A stretch of 64,000 nucleotides of DNA from an uncultured Christensenella sp. (lineage in GTDB: Bacteria > Bacillota > Clostridia > Christensenellales > Pumilibacteraceae), in contig CAJTNI010000001.1 of the NCBI GenBank assembly GCA_910577945.1, forward strand, positions 59,248 to 123,247, written 5' to 3'. Made by a program: the position numbers and the translations under genes. The notes beneath the pieces are model-generated. The model did not search any database and was not told where the DNA came from. It saw only the letters and a list, made by a program, of their open reading frames with translations. Shown here piece after piece: positions 1 through 8,219 of the stretch; position 1 is the stretch's first letter, and each line of letters starts with the position of its first letter.

Positions 1-724
1 GGCGGCGGCGACTGCCATAATCGGCGGTGCGGACGGTCCTACGTCCATTTACGTAACCACAATGCTCAAACAATTCGAGCTATTGCCCGCTATTACGGTG
101 GCGGCGTACTCGTATATGGCGCTGATACCTATTATTCAGCCGCCGATAATGAAGCTGCTTACGACCAAGAAGGAGCGCGCTATCAAAATGGAGCAGCTCC
201 GTCCCGTGTCCAAGCGCGAAAAGATTGTTTTCCCGATTATAGTGACTATCGTTTGCGGGCTTATTTTGCCCGATTCGTTGCCGCTTTTGGGCATGCTCAT
301 GTTCGGCAATCTGTTAAAGGAGTGCATGGTCGCCGACAGGCTTGCGCAAACCGCGAGCAACGGGCTCATGAACGTAATTACGATTTTGCTCGGAATTTGT
401 GTTGGCGCGAAGGCGTTGGGCACTACGTTCTTAAAGGTTCAGACCTTGGCTATAATTGCGCTGGGCTTGCTTGCGTTCGTCATGGGCACAATGGGCGGCT
501 TGCTTATGGGCAAGCTTATGTGCGCGCTTACGCACGGCAAGGTCAATCCGCTGATAGGCAGCGCGGGCGTTTCCGCAGTGCCGATGGCGGCGCGAGTGTC
601 GCAGACCGTAGCGCAAAAGGAAGACCCCAACAACTATTTGCTAATGCACGCCATGGGTCCGAACGTTGCCGGCGTTATCGGCTCTGCCGTGGCTGCGGGC
701 GTACTGCTTTCGATATTCGCTTGA
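1..724 (+). CDS. oadB: Sodium-pumping decarboxylase beta subunit, 3' part (OadB/GcdB family)
   Basis: Membrane subunit of a biotin-dependent decarboxylase that couples decarboxylation of carboxybiotin to Na+ export. The frame is already open at base 2 and reads GGADGPTSIYVTT just before the first ATG at 62, so the gene starts outside the window and 62 is an internal Met. GGADGPT is the conserved signature of this family. The remaining roughly 240 residues contain several hydrophobic segments, typical of the C-terminal helices, and end in LLSIFA. The alpha-like carboxyltransferase follows 154 bp downstream, which supports one functional unit. Whether the substrate is oxaloacetate, methylmalonyl-CoA or glutaconyl-CoA is not decided by this subunit alone; the oadA neighbour favours oxaloacetate. 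Confidence 0.93.
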   Translation, partial: AAATAIIGGADGPTSIYVTTMLKQFELLPAITVAAYSYMALIPIIQPPIMKLLTTKKERAIKMEQLRPVSKREKIVFPIIVTIVCGLILPDSLPLLGMLMFGNLLKECMVADRLAQTASNGLMNVITILLGICVGAKALGTTFLKVQTLAIIALGLLAFVMGTMGGLLMGKLMCALTHGKVNPLIGSAGVSAVPMAARVSQTVAQKEDPNNYLLMHAMGPNVAGVIGSAVAAGVLLSIFA

Positions 725-878
725 CGCAATTCTTTGTTGATTTCATGCGCGAGCTTGCCGTATTTGTGCGAGCTTGCGACTACGACAAAGGGGCGATACT
801 CCGAAACGCATTCGGCGGAGCTTGCGATACGCGCTGCCGATTGCTCGGCGTATAACCCTTTAATTACGGAGATTTATT
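725..878 (+). other. Intergenic gap with three GAGCTTGC copies
   Basis: This 154-bp gap holds GAGCTTGC at 751-758, 770-777 and 818-825, and a small hairpin CCGAA/TTCGG at 801-815. No U-tract follows, so it is not a clear terminator. The ribosome binding site GGAG of oadA lies at its end. I see no small gene in it. Confidence 0.4.
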
Positions 879-2276
879 ATGGCAAATGTAAAGATAATGG
901 AAACCATTTTGCGCGACGCGCATCAATCGCAGGCGGCGACGCGTATGCGCACCGACGAGATGCTGCCCGCCGCCAAGCTTTTGGACGACGTCGGCTTTTA
1001 CTCTTTGGAGGCGTGGGGCGGCGCTACGTTCGATTCGTGCCTGCGGTATTTGGACGAGGACCCGTGGGATAGACTGCGCTCACTCAGAAAAGCCATACCC
1101 AATACCAAACTGCAAATGCTGTTCCGCGGTCAGAACATTCTCGGCTACAAGCATTATGCCGACGACGTGGTTGACGAGTTTTGCCGTTTGTCGATAAAGA
1201 ACGGTATCGACGTGATACGTATTTTCGACGCGCTCAACGATATCCGCAATATGAAGCAGGCTATCGACAGCACCAAAAAGCACGGCGGTACGGTAGAGGC
1301 GGCGCTTTGCTACACGACGAGCAAGGTGCACACCATAGATTATTTCGTAGACCTCGCGGTCAAGCTCGAACAAATGGGCGCGGATATTATCTGCATAAAG
1401 GACATGGCAAACCTGCTTTTGCCGTATACCGTTTACGAGCTCGTATCGCGCATAAAGGACAAGGTCAAAATTCCCGTGCACCTGCACACGCACAACACCG
1501 CTGGCACGGGCGATATGGTCAACCTTAAAGCAATCGAAGCGGGCTGCGATATCGTGGACACCGCGCTTTCGCCGCTCGGCAACGGCACGAGTCAGCCCGC
1601 AACCGAATCGCTTGTCGCGTCGCTGCAAGGCACGCAGTACGATACGGGGCTCGACCTCGAAAAGCTCAACAAGTGCACCGTGTATTTCCGCAAGGTCGCG
1701 GAGCGCTTGACAAAGGACGGCACGCTCAATCCTCAGGTGCTCAAAGTCGACGTAAACGCGCTTATATATCAAGTGCCGGGCGGCATGCTCAGCAACCTTA
1801 TAAGCCAGCTCAAACAGCAGAATGCGTCCGATAGGCTTACGGAGGTTTTGGAGGAAGTGCCGCGCGTGCGCGCCGACCTCGGTTTCCCGCCGCTTGTTAC
1901 GCCCAGCTCGCAAATCGTAGGCACGCAAGCCGTGTTAAACGTGCTCGCGGGCGAGCGGTACAAGACCGTTACGAAGGAAACGCGCGGCGTGCTTGCGGGC
2001 GAATACGGCAAATTGCCCGTAGAGCCCGACGCCAAAATAATCAAGAAAATCCTCGGCGACGCGCCGCGTATCACGTGCCGTCCCGCGGACAATATCGCGC
2101 CCGAGCTGGACGTATACAAAAAAGAAATCGAGGAATACGCGATACAGGAAGAGGACGTGCTCACGTACGCGCTGTTCCCGCAGCTCGCGATACCGTTCTT
2201 CAAAAAGCGCGAGGCGCGCATGCACGGCATAGACAAGACCGTTTGCGATAAGGACAATTTGGTTCAGCCCATATGA
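879..2276 (+). CDS. oadA: Oxaloacetate decarboxylase alpha subunit / PycB-like carboxyltransferase without biotin domain
   Basis: Carboxyltransferase that moves CO2 between oxaloacetate (or pyruvate) and biotin. The N-terminus carries ILRDAHQSQAATRMRT, followed by RGQNILGYKHYADD and the metal-binding LHTHNTAGTG near residue 202, all hallmarks of the OadA/PycB TIM barrel. The conserved carboxylase domain continues to the end at 465 aa. No AMKM-type biotinylation motif is present, whereas many OadA proteins are about 590 aa with a fused biotinyl domain. A separate biotin carrier protein is therefore expected, probably upstream of the window. GGAG precedes the ATG by 7 nt. The stop overlaps surE in an ATGA-type junction. 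Pairing with oadB favours a Na+-pumping decarboxylase over pyruvate carboxylase. Confidence 0.92.
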   Translation: MANVKIMETILRDAHQSQAATRMRTDEMLPAAKLLDDVGFYSLEAWGGATFDSCLRYLDEDPWDRLRSLRKAIPNTKLQMLFRGQNILGYKHYADDVVDEFCRLSIKNGIDVIRIFDALNDIRNMKQAIDSTKKHGGTVEAALCYTTSKVHTIDYFVDLAVKLEQMGADIICIKDMANLLLPYTVYELVSRIKDKVKIPVHLHTHNTAGTGDMVNLKAIEAGCDIVDTALSPLGNGTSQPATESLVASLQGTQYDTGLDLEKLNKCTVYFRKVAERLTKDGTLNPQVLKVDVNALIYQVPGGMLSNLISQLKQQNASDRLTEVLEEVPRVRADLGFPPLVTPSSQIVGTQAVLNVLAGERYKTVTKETRGVLAGEYGKLPVEPDAKIIKKILGDAPRITCRPADNIAPELDVYKKEIEEYAIQEEDVLTYALFPQLAIPFFKKREARMHGIDKTVCDKDNLVQPI

Positions 2277-3013
2277 GAATACTGTTTACAAACGACGACG
2301 GCTACGATTCCGAGGGATTGCACGCCGTCGCCGATTTATTTAAGGGGCACGATATAGCCGTCGTCGCGCCCGACACGCAAAAATCGGGTTTTTCGCATTC
2401 GCTCACATTGCACCCGCAGCTTTTATCGTGTAAGGAAATAAGCGGTTACGGGTATAAGACTTACGCCGTTGGCGGCACGCCCGTCGATTGCGTTAAGTTC
2501 GGCGCGTCAACGCTGTTCGGTGCGCCCGATATGGTTATATCGGGTATCAATCGCGGGCGCAATCTCGGTAGCGACGTAATGTATTCGGGCACGATTTCGG
2601 CGGCGGCGGACGCCGCGCATTTGGGTTTTCGCGCTATTGCGCTGTCGCTGGATTGCGATAAGCCGACCCGTGCCGATTTCGCGCGCTTTGCCGAGTTTGT
2701 ACACGCCAATTTCGACGCGCTTGCGGACGTGGAGCTGCCGCCGAAAACGTTTTTGAATATCAATCATCCCGATTGCGCGCCGCGCGGCGTTAAGGTGTGC
2801 AAAATGAGCACGCTAGACTCGTTTGTGGACGTTTACGATTGCGTGCGGTCCGACATATACATGCCGCACGGGCACAGGTGCTACGATATGCTCGACCCCG
2901 ATACCGACGAGGCGTATTGCGGAGGCGGGTATATTACGGTGTCGCCGCTTACTGTGGACCGCACCGACTATTCGACTTTGGAAAAAATCAAAAGGACGAG
3001 TTTCGCACTATGA
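2273..3013 (+). CDS. surE: 5'-nucleotidase SurE
   Basis: Metal-dependent 5'/3'-nucleotidase acting on nucleoside monophosphates. The N-terminus MRILFTNDDGYDSEG contains the invariant Asp8-Asp9 metal ligands. The family motifs QKSGFSHSLT and SGINRGRNLGSDVMYSGT follow in order. Length (246 aa) is normal. It overlaps oadA by 4 bp at its start and the flavoprotein gene by 4 bp at its end, so translation of all three is probably coupled. Confidence 0.96.
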   Translation: MRILFTNDDGYDSEGLHAVADLFKGHDIAVVAPDTQKSGFSHSLTLHPQLLSCKEISGYGYKTYAVGGTPVDCVKFGASTLFGAPDMVISGINRGRNLGSDVMYSGTISAAADAAHLGFRAIALSLDCDKPTRADFARFAEFVHANFDALADVELPPKTFLNINHPDCAPRGVKVCKMSTLDSFVDVYDCVRSDIYMPHGHRCYDMLDPDTDEAYCGGGYITVSPLTVDRTDYSTLEKIKRTSFAL

Positions 3014-4209
3014 AAATTGCCGTAATCGGCGGCGGTGTGGCGGGGCTTGCCGCGGCGGGCAGCGCGACTGGCGCAAGCGTCGTTTTGTTCGAGCATTCCG
3101 ACAAGGTCGGCAAGAAAATATATATTACGGGCAAGGGCAGATGCAACTTTACAAACGTGTGCGATGCGGAAACGTTTTTGACCAACGTGGTTACGAACGC
3201 GCCGTTTTTGCGTTCCGCGCTGTCCAAGCTGTCGCCCGACGACGCGGTCGCGTTGCTTGAACGCAACGGCTGCAAGACCAAGACCGAGCGCGGCAGACGC
3301 GCGTTCCCGCAGTCGGATAAGGCGAGCGACGTCACCAAGGCGCTGTTGCGTTACGCGCAGTCCAACGGTGCGGATATTCGGCTCGACAGCATATTGACCG
3401 ATATCGCTCCCGATAATAACGGATTTACGGTCAAGTACTCCGGCGGCAGAGAATTTTTCGACAGGGTAATAATTTGCACAGGCGGGCTGAGCTATCCGCA
3501 GACGGGCTCGGACGGAAGCGCGCACGCGCTTATCGAAAAGCTCGGGCACAAAATAGTTGCGCCCGTGCCGTCGCTCGTCGCGCTCGATATAAAAGAGCGC
3601 ATGCCCGCAGCCGAGGGGCTGACGCTTAAAAACATAGCGTTGAGCGCAGACGGAATAAAGCCGATTTTCGGCGACCTTATGGTGACTGACAGCGGCATAT
3701 CCGGACCTGTTGTGCTTACGCTCTCGGCGTACGCGGCGCGGCGGGAAAAGCCGTATACCGTTTGGCTCGACTTTAAGCCAGCAATGAGCGAGGACGAGCT
3801 TGACGCGCGCATATTGCGTGATTTTTCGCAGCGACTTAACAAGCAATTTAAAAATTCGCTCGACGAGCTGTTGCCTAAATCTATAATTCGGTATATAATA
3901 AATCGGTCGGGCATCGCCGAATCGCGTCAGGTAAATTCGATAACCAAAGAGGAACGGCGCGCGCTTGCACGGCTGTTAAAGAAATTCCCGCTCACCGTAA
4001 TCGGCGGCGAGGGGTTCGAGCGCGCGGTTGTCACCTGCGGCGGCGTGGACGTAAAGCAGGTCAATCCCAAGACGATGGAGTCGCGGATAGTGCGCGGACT
4101 GTATTTCGGCGGCGAGGTGCTAGACGTGGACGCGCTAACGGGCGGATATAATTTCCATATCGCGCTCGCAACGGGTTACGCTGCTGGTAGCGCCGCGGCC
4201 GCCGAGTAG
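3010..4209 (+). CDS. NAD(P)/FAD-dependent oxidoreductase, HI0933/YhiN family
   Basis: Flavoprotein of the HI0933 (aminoacetone oxidase-like) family, exact substrate unknown. The Rossmann motif VIGGGVAGLAAAG occupies residues 5-17. ITGKGRCNFTN, GGLSYPQTGSDG and the C-terminal GGYNFHIALATGYAAG are family signatures. I chose the ATG at 3010, not upstream in-frame starts, because the dinucleotide-binding fold begins right there and it forms an ATGA overlap with surE. 399 aa is normal. In Clostridia this family commonly sits directly upstream of cmk, as here. Confidence 0.9.
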   Translation: MKIAVIGGGVAGLAAAGSATGASVVLFEHSDKVGKKIYITGKGRCNFTNVCDAETFLTNVVTNAPFLRSALSKLSPDDAVALLERNGCKTKTERGRRAFPQSDKASDVTKALLRYAQSNGADIRLDSILTDIAPDNNGFTVKYSGGREFFDRVIICTGGLSYPQTGSDGSAHALIEKLGHKIVAPVPSLVALDIKERMPAAEGLTLKNIALSADGIKPIFGDLMVTDSGISGPVVLTLSAYAARREKPYTVWLDFKPAMSEDELDARILRDFSQRLNKQFKNSLDELLPKSIIRYIINRSGIAESRQVNSITKEERRALARLLKKFPLTVIGGEGFERAVVTCGGVDVKQVNPKTMESRIVRGLYFGGEVLDVDALTGGYNFHIALATGYAAGSAAAAE

Positions 4210-4260
4210 GCGCGGCGGCGTACGAAAGAATAAATCAATGTTCGACAAAGGTATAACGGA

Positions 4261-5274
4261 ATGAAAAAGCTGGTTTCCATACGCGGGGCAATAACCGCAA
4301 ACAACAACGTAGAGAGCATAACGCGCGCGGCGGTAAAGCTTATCGACAGAATTTATTTTCGCAATCGCATCGGCGACGACGACGTCGTGAATATAACCGT
4401 ATCGACGACGGCGGATATCACGGCGTTTTATCCCGTGCGCGCCATTCGCGAGGCGGGGCACAACGTGCCGCTGTTTTCCTGCATAGAGCCGCAAATCGAC
4501 GGCGCGCTCAACGGCTGTATTCGCGTTATGGTCACGGCGCATTCCGAAAAGCCCGTTCAAAACGTGTATCTCAACGGCGCGAGGTATTTGCGCAAGGATA
4601 TTTGCGGGTCGTACGCGATTGCGCTGGACGGTCCGTCGGGCGCGGGCAAAAGCACCGTCGCCAAGCTGGTGGCGCAGCGGCTTAATATAACTTACCTCGA
4701 TACGGGCGCGCTTTACCGCGCGCTCGGGCTGAAATGCTTGGACGCAGCCGTCGCAGTCTCCGACGCGGCGGCTGTGGAAAAGCTGTTAAAGCCCGTCAAC
4801 GTGACTATCGAATACACCGACGGCGCGCAAAGCGTATTGCTGGACGGCGTGGACGTTTCGGGGCGCATACGCACGCCCGAGGTGTCTATGGCGGCGTCGG
4901 GAGTGTCCGCCGTTCCGTATGTGCGCAGCAAGCTGCTCGGCTTACAGCGTAAAATCGCGGAAAAGCAATCCGTAATACTCGACGGCAGGGATATAGGCAC
5001 CGTGGTTTTGCCCGACGCCGAGTTTAAGTTCTTTTTGACCGCATCGTCGGAGATACGCGCAAAGCGCAGGTACGACGAGCTGACGGCAAAAGGCGAAAAC
5101 GTGAGCTACGCCGCGGTGCTTAAAGACGTTGTCGAGCGCGACCGCAACGACAGCACGCGCGCAAACGCGCCGCTCAAAAAGGCGTACGACGCGATTGAAA
5201 TAGTCTCCGACAACATGACTGCGGCAGACGTTGCCGACGCGATAGCGTCGCGCGTAACGGAGGACATCGAATGA
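4261..5274 (+). CDS. cmk: Fused chorismate mutase (AroH type) and cytidylate kinase
   Basis: Two enzymes in one 337-aa chain. Residues 1-114 match the monofunctional AroH chorismate mutase: SIRGAI (Arg8), LFSCIEPQ (Glu76), GCIRVMV (Arg88), NVYLNGARYLR (Tyr103, Arg108, Arg111) align with its active-site residues. Residues 117-337 are a complete cytidylate kinase with P-loop GPSGAGKST at 124-132, LDTGALYR and DGRDIGTVVLPDAEFKF. One continuous frame joins them with no stop or internal start signal that I can see. The mutase converts chorismate to prephenate for Phe/Tyr; the kinase phosphorylates CMP/dCMP. The kinase position before plsC and ispH is standard in Clostridia; the fusion is not an arrangement I know as common. 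Stop and plsC start overlap in ATGA. Confidence 0.92.
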   Translation: MKKLVSIRGAITANNNVESITRAAVKLIDRIYFRNRIGDDDVVNITVSTTADITAFYPVRAIREAGHNVPLFSCIEPQIDGALNGCIRVMVTAHSEKPVQNVYLNGARYLRKDICGSYAIALDGPSGAGKSTVAKLVAQRLNITYLDTGALYRALGLKCLDAAVAVSDAAAVEKLLKPVNVTIEYTDGAQSVLLDGVDVSGRIRTPEVSMAASGVSAVPYVRSKLLGLQRKIAEKQSVILDGRDIGTVVLPDAEFKFFLTASSEIRAKRRYDELTAKGENVSYAAVLKDVVERDRNDSTRANAPLKKAYDAIEIVSDNMTAADVADAIASRVTEDIE

Positions 5275-5990
5275 AGGCGTGGTTTTACTTTTGGCGCACG
5301 CTGCTGTGGGTATTCGCCAAAATCTGCTTTCCGTGCAAGGTCATGGACAAGCACAAGTACAAAAAGTACGCGCGCGGTCAAATTTTGATTTCCAATCATT
5401 TGTCGTGGATGGACGTGCCGTATATGTATTACGGGTTGCCCGGGTTCAAAAGGTTGCTGTCCAAAAAAGAAAACGGCGGCGGCAAGTTCAGGCGCGCCGC
5501 GCTCGGCAGCATAGGCATAATTTTCGTCAACCGCGAAAAGCCCGAGCTTTCGTCCATGCGCGAATGCTTAAACGCGCTCAAAGACGGGCAAACTCTTTCA
5601 ATATTTCCAGAGGGCACGCGCAACAAGGAAAACCGCGAAATTCAGCCCATGCACTCGGGCGCGGCTATGTTCGCGCTCAAAGGCAACGCAGGCGTCGTGC
5701 CGTTTGTCATTCATCACAAGGGCAAGCTGTTTAAGCGCAATTACGCGGGCGTGGGCGACCCCGTGCGGCTCGACGATTTGTTCGGAAAAAGGTTGGACGA
5801 GAGCGTGCTGCAAGAGGCGACGGAGCGGTTCAGAGCGGGCATGCAGGCGACGTTGGACAAGCTCGATATATGGGTCGCCGAAAAGGGCTACAAGCGCGAA
5901 AAAAGGGCTTTGAAGCGCGAGAATAAAGCGCTCTCCGCGCAGTACAGGTCTGCGGAAAAGGCGTATGTTAAAGATTGTAACGGCAAGTAA
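5271..5990 (+). CDS. plsC: 1-acyl-sn-glycerol-3-phosphate acyltransferase
   Basis: Acylates lysophosphatidic acid to phosphatidic acid in membrane lipid synthesis. Motif I NHLSWMD (HX4D, His43-Asp48), GxxFVNRE near residue 85 and motif III FPEGTRN (112-118) are all present. The N-terminal hydrophobic stretch fits membrane association. The C-terminus from about 205 is strongly basic (KGYKREKRALKRENK) and may bind the membrane surface or nucleic acid. 239 aa, typical. The 3' end overlaps ispH by 26 bp, which suggests coupled translation. Confidence 0.94.
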   Translation: MKAWFYFWRTLLWVFAKICFPCKVMDKHKYKKYARGQILISNHLSWMDVPYMYYGLPGFKRLLSKKENGGGKFRRAALGSIGIIFVNREKPELSSMRECLNALKDGQTLSIFPEGTRNKENREIQPMHSGAAMFALKGNAGVVPFVIHHKGKLFKRNYAGVGDPVRLDDLFGKRLDESVLQEATERFRAGMQATLDKLDIWVAEKGYKREKRALKRENKALSAQYRSAEKAYVKDCNGK

Positions 5991-8040
5991 AGCGGGCTTT
6001 TGTTTCGGCGTGCGCGAGGCGGTAAAGACCGCGGCGCGGCGTGCGGGCGCGAATAACTGTTATTTGCTCGGTAATATCGTGCACAACAAAACCGTCGTAG
6101 ACGGGCTTGCGGAAAAAGGACTGAAAATTATCGAGTCCGTAGACGAGCTGCCCGCGCTTAAAGAAGGCGAGAGAGGCAGCGTAATCATTCGCGCGCACGG
6201 CGCGGATAAGGCGACGTACGAGCGAATAGTCGAAAAGGGATACGGCGTCGTGGACGCCACGTGCCCGTTCGTCGTCAAAATTCACGACGTTGTGCGTAAG
6301 CATTATGCCGACGGGTTTCATATAGTGATAATAGGCTCGGCGAACCATCCCGAGGTGATAGCGACAAACGGTTGGTGCGATAACACTGCGACCGTAATCG
6401 ACTGCGCAGACGACTTGGCGCAGCTCGAAGCCTACGACAAGCTGTGTTTTGTTTGTCAAACGACTTTCGACGGAAAAAAATTTAGAGAACTTTCTAAAAA
6501 AATATCTAAAATACAAGCAAAAACGGTTGAAATTTTCGACACGATTTGCTATACTACTTACGAACGCCAAAAAGAAGCGGTATCCTTAGCCGCCGAATGC
6601 GACGCGATATTGGTCGTAGGCGATAAAACAAGTTCAAACTCCACCGGACTGTTTGAGCTTTGTAAAGCCGAAAATCCCGAAACGTATTTCATTCACACTT
6701 TGGGCGAACTAAAAAAAATCAAATTTCCCCGCAGCGGCGTGGTAGGTATCGTCGCAGGGGCATCGACTCCGACCGAGTCGATTATGGAGGTAAGGACTTA
6801 CATGGGCCAAGAATTCGGCGAAGTAAAAAACGAAGAGTTTATCAACGCTGTCAACAACGAAACGACAACCGATTACCGCGAGGGCAGAGCCGTTAAAGGC
6901 ACCGTGCTTTCCGCCAATGCGGACGGCATTCGTCTTAATATCGGCGGCAAGAACGACGGTTTTATCGACAAGACCGAGGTTTGCGAGGAGGGCGAGTACA
7001 AGCCCGAGGAATTCCCCGTCGGAACGGAAATCGACGCTATCATCGTCAAGAAGCGCGACGACGTGAGCGGTTGTGTTTTGCTTTCCAAGCGGCGTGCCGA
7101 TTTAATGCGCAAGACCGACGAGGCTGTGGACCAAATCCGCAACGGCGAAATGTTCGAGATGGTTGTCAAAAAGGACGTTAAGGGCGGTCTTACGGGCTCG
7201 CTCGGCTCGTACCGCGTGTTTGTGCCCGCGTCGCATATCCGTCTCAAATTCGTGCCCGACCTCAAAAAGTACGTCGGCAAAACGCTCAGACTTCGCGCGA
7301 TTGACATAGACGATATCAAGCACAAGATTGTAGCCTCGCAGCGCGTAATACTGCAAGAGGAAAAAGACGAGCTCGACAAGAAAGCGGAAATTTTCTGGGA
7401 GAACGTCAAGCCCGACGTAGTAGTCGCGGGCGAAGTCAAGCGCATCAGCTCGTACGGCGCGTTCGTAAGCGTAGACGGCATAGACTGCTTGGCGCATATC
7501 GACCACCTGTCTTATTCCAAAATCAGCTCGCCCGACGAGGTTCTCGAAGTGGGCAAGACCTATGAGTTTTTGGTGCTCAAAGCCGACAGAGAAAAACAGC
7601 GCGTTTCGCTCGGTTATCGCGAGTTGCAGCCGCATCCGTTTGACAAGTGCATGGAAAAGCACCCCGTCGGAACGATTACGCAGGGCAAGGTAATAAGCGT
7701 ACTGCCTTACGGCGCGTTTGTGGAAATCGAGCCGGGCGTAGAGGGCTTGGTTCACGTATCCGAGGCTGCGGCGTCCTACGTCAAGGACATCAACGAGGTG
7801 TTGCACGTAGGCGACGAGGTGTCGGTCAAGATTTTGGCTTACGACGACCAGCACCGCAAAACGACGCTCAGTATTCGCGCCTGCATCGACGAGGATAAGA
7901 CGGCAGTCAAACCGTCCAAGCCCGCCAAAAAGGTCGTCGAGGAGAGCGACGTATACAGCGAGAAATCGGACAATAACGTATTTGCCAGCCTCTTGAAGAA
8001 CGTCGGAGAGGGCAACGACGGCGAAGATAAAAAAGACTAA
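5965..8040 (+). CDS. ispH: Fused IspH (HMBPP reductase) and ribosomal protein S1-like domains
   Basis: Bifunctional 691-aa protein. Residues 1-282 are 4-hydroxy-3-methylbut-2-enyl diphosphate reductase, last step of the MEP isoprenoid pathway: the 4Fe-4S ligands are Cys13 (GFCFGV), Cys100 (DATCPFV) and Cys195 (DTICYTT), with SSNSTGL and GASTPT substrate motifs. From about residue 300 four S1 RNA-binding domains follow, the last two with typical SSYGAFVSVDGIDCLAHI and LPYGAFVEIEPGVEGLVHV. The fusion is known in Clostridia. The tail is charged and disordered-looking. Odd: bases 6470-6560, around the third Cys, are sharply AT-rich (runs of A, AAA lysine codons) compared with both ends of the gene. 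The start overlaps plsC. Confidence 0.95.
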   Translation: MLKIVTASKAGFCFGVREAVKTAARRAGANNCYLLGNIVHNKTVVDGLAEKGLKIIESVDELPALKEGERGSVIIRAHGADKATYERIVEKGYGVVDATCPFVVKIHDVVRKHYADGFHIVIIGSANHPEVIATNGWCDNTATVIDCADDLAQLEAYDKLCFVCQTTFDGKKFRELSKKISKIQAKTVEIFDTICYTTYERQKEAVSLAAECDAILVVGDKTSSNSTGLFELCKAENPETYFIHTLGELKKIKFPRSGVVGIVAGASTPTESIMEVRTYMGQEFGEVKNEEFINAVNNETTTDYREGRAVKGTVLSANADGIRLNIGGKNDGFIDKTEVCEEGEYKPEEFPVGTEIDAIIVKKRDDVSGCVLLSKRRADLMRKTDEAVDQIRNGEMFEMVVKKDVKGGLTGSLGSYRVFVPASHIRLKFVPDLKKYVGKTLRLRAIDIDDIKHKIVASQRVILQEEKDELDKKAEIFWENVKPDVVVAGEVKRISSYGAFVSVDGIDCLAHIDHLSYSKISSPDEVLEVGKTYEFLVLKADREKQRVSLGYRELQPHPFDKCMEKHPVGTITQGKVISVLPYGAFVEIEPGVEGLVHVSEAAASYVKDINEVLHVGDEVSVKILAYDDQHRKTTLSIRACIDEDKTAVKPSKPAKKVVEESDVYSEKSDNNVFASLLKNVGEGNDGEDKKD

Positions 8041-8050
8041 ACTATTGCCG

Positions 8051-8093
8051 AAACGCGCGTTGACCTAAAAGCCGACGCGCGTTTTTGTTTTTT
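8051..8093 (+). terminator. Rho-independent terminator after ispH-S1
   Basis: Perfect 10-bp stem AAACGCGCGT (8051-8060) with ACGCGCGTTT (8075-8084), followed by TTGTTTTTTT. It lies 10 bp after the ispH-S1 stop and closes the oadB-to-ispH run of genes. Confidence 0.88.
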
Positions 8094-8124
8094 TGAAATT
8101 ACGATTTACGGCGTTTAAGTTCGG

Positions 8125-8156
8125 TGCGCGCGATTACGGCGCGCCGCACGCGCGCA
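8125..8156 (+). other. GC-rich nested hairpin in the leader of the next gene
   Basis: TGCGCGCG (8125-8132) pairs perfectly with CGCGCGCA (8149-8156), and the loop contains the self-complementary GGCGCGCC (8138-8145). No U-tract follows. It sits about 65 bp before the zinc-ribbon gene and could be a protein-binding palindrome or an mRNA structure; no known regulator recognised. Confidence 0.45.
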
Positions 8157-8219
8157 TGTGCGCGAATTTATTTTCAAGCTATTCGTTTTATTTCCGTTGT
8201 ACGGGAGGACAAGCTTTCA

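Noticed and set aside
2797..3009. N-terminal extension of the flavoprotein to an upstream start
   Set aside because: The Rossmann motif begins directly at ATG 3010 and the extension lies inside surE.
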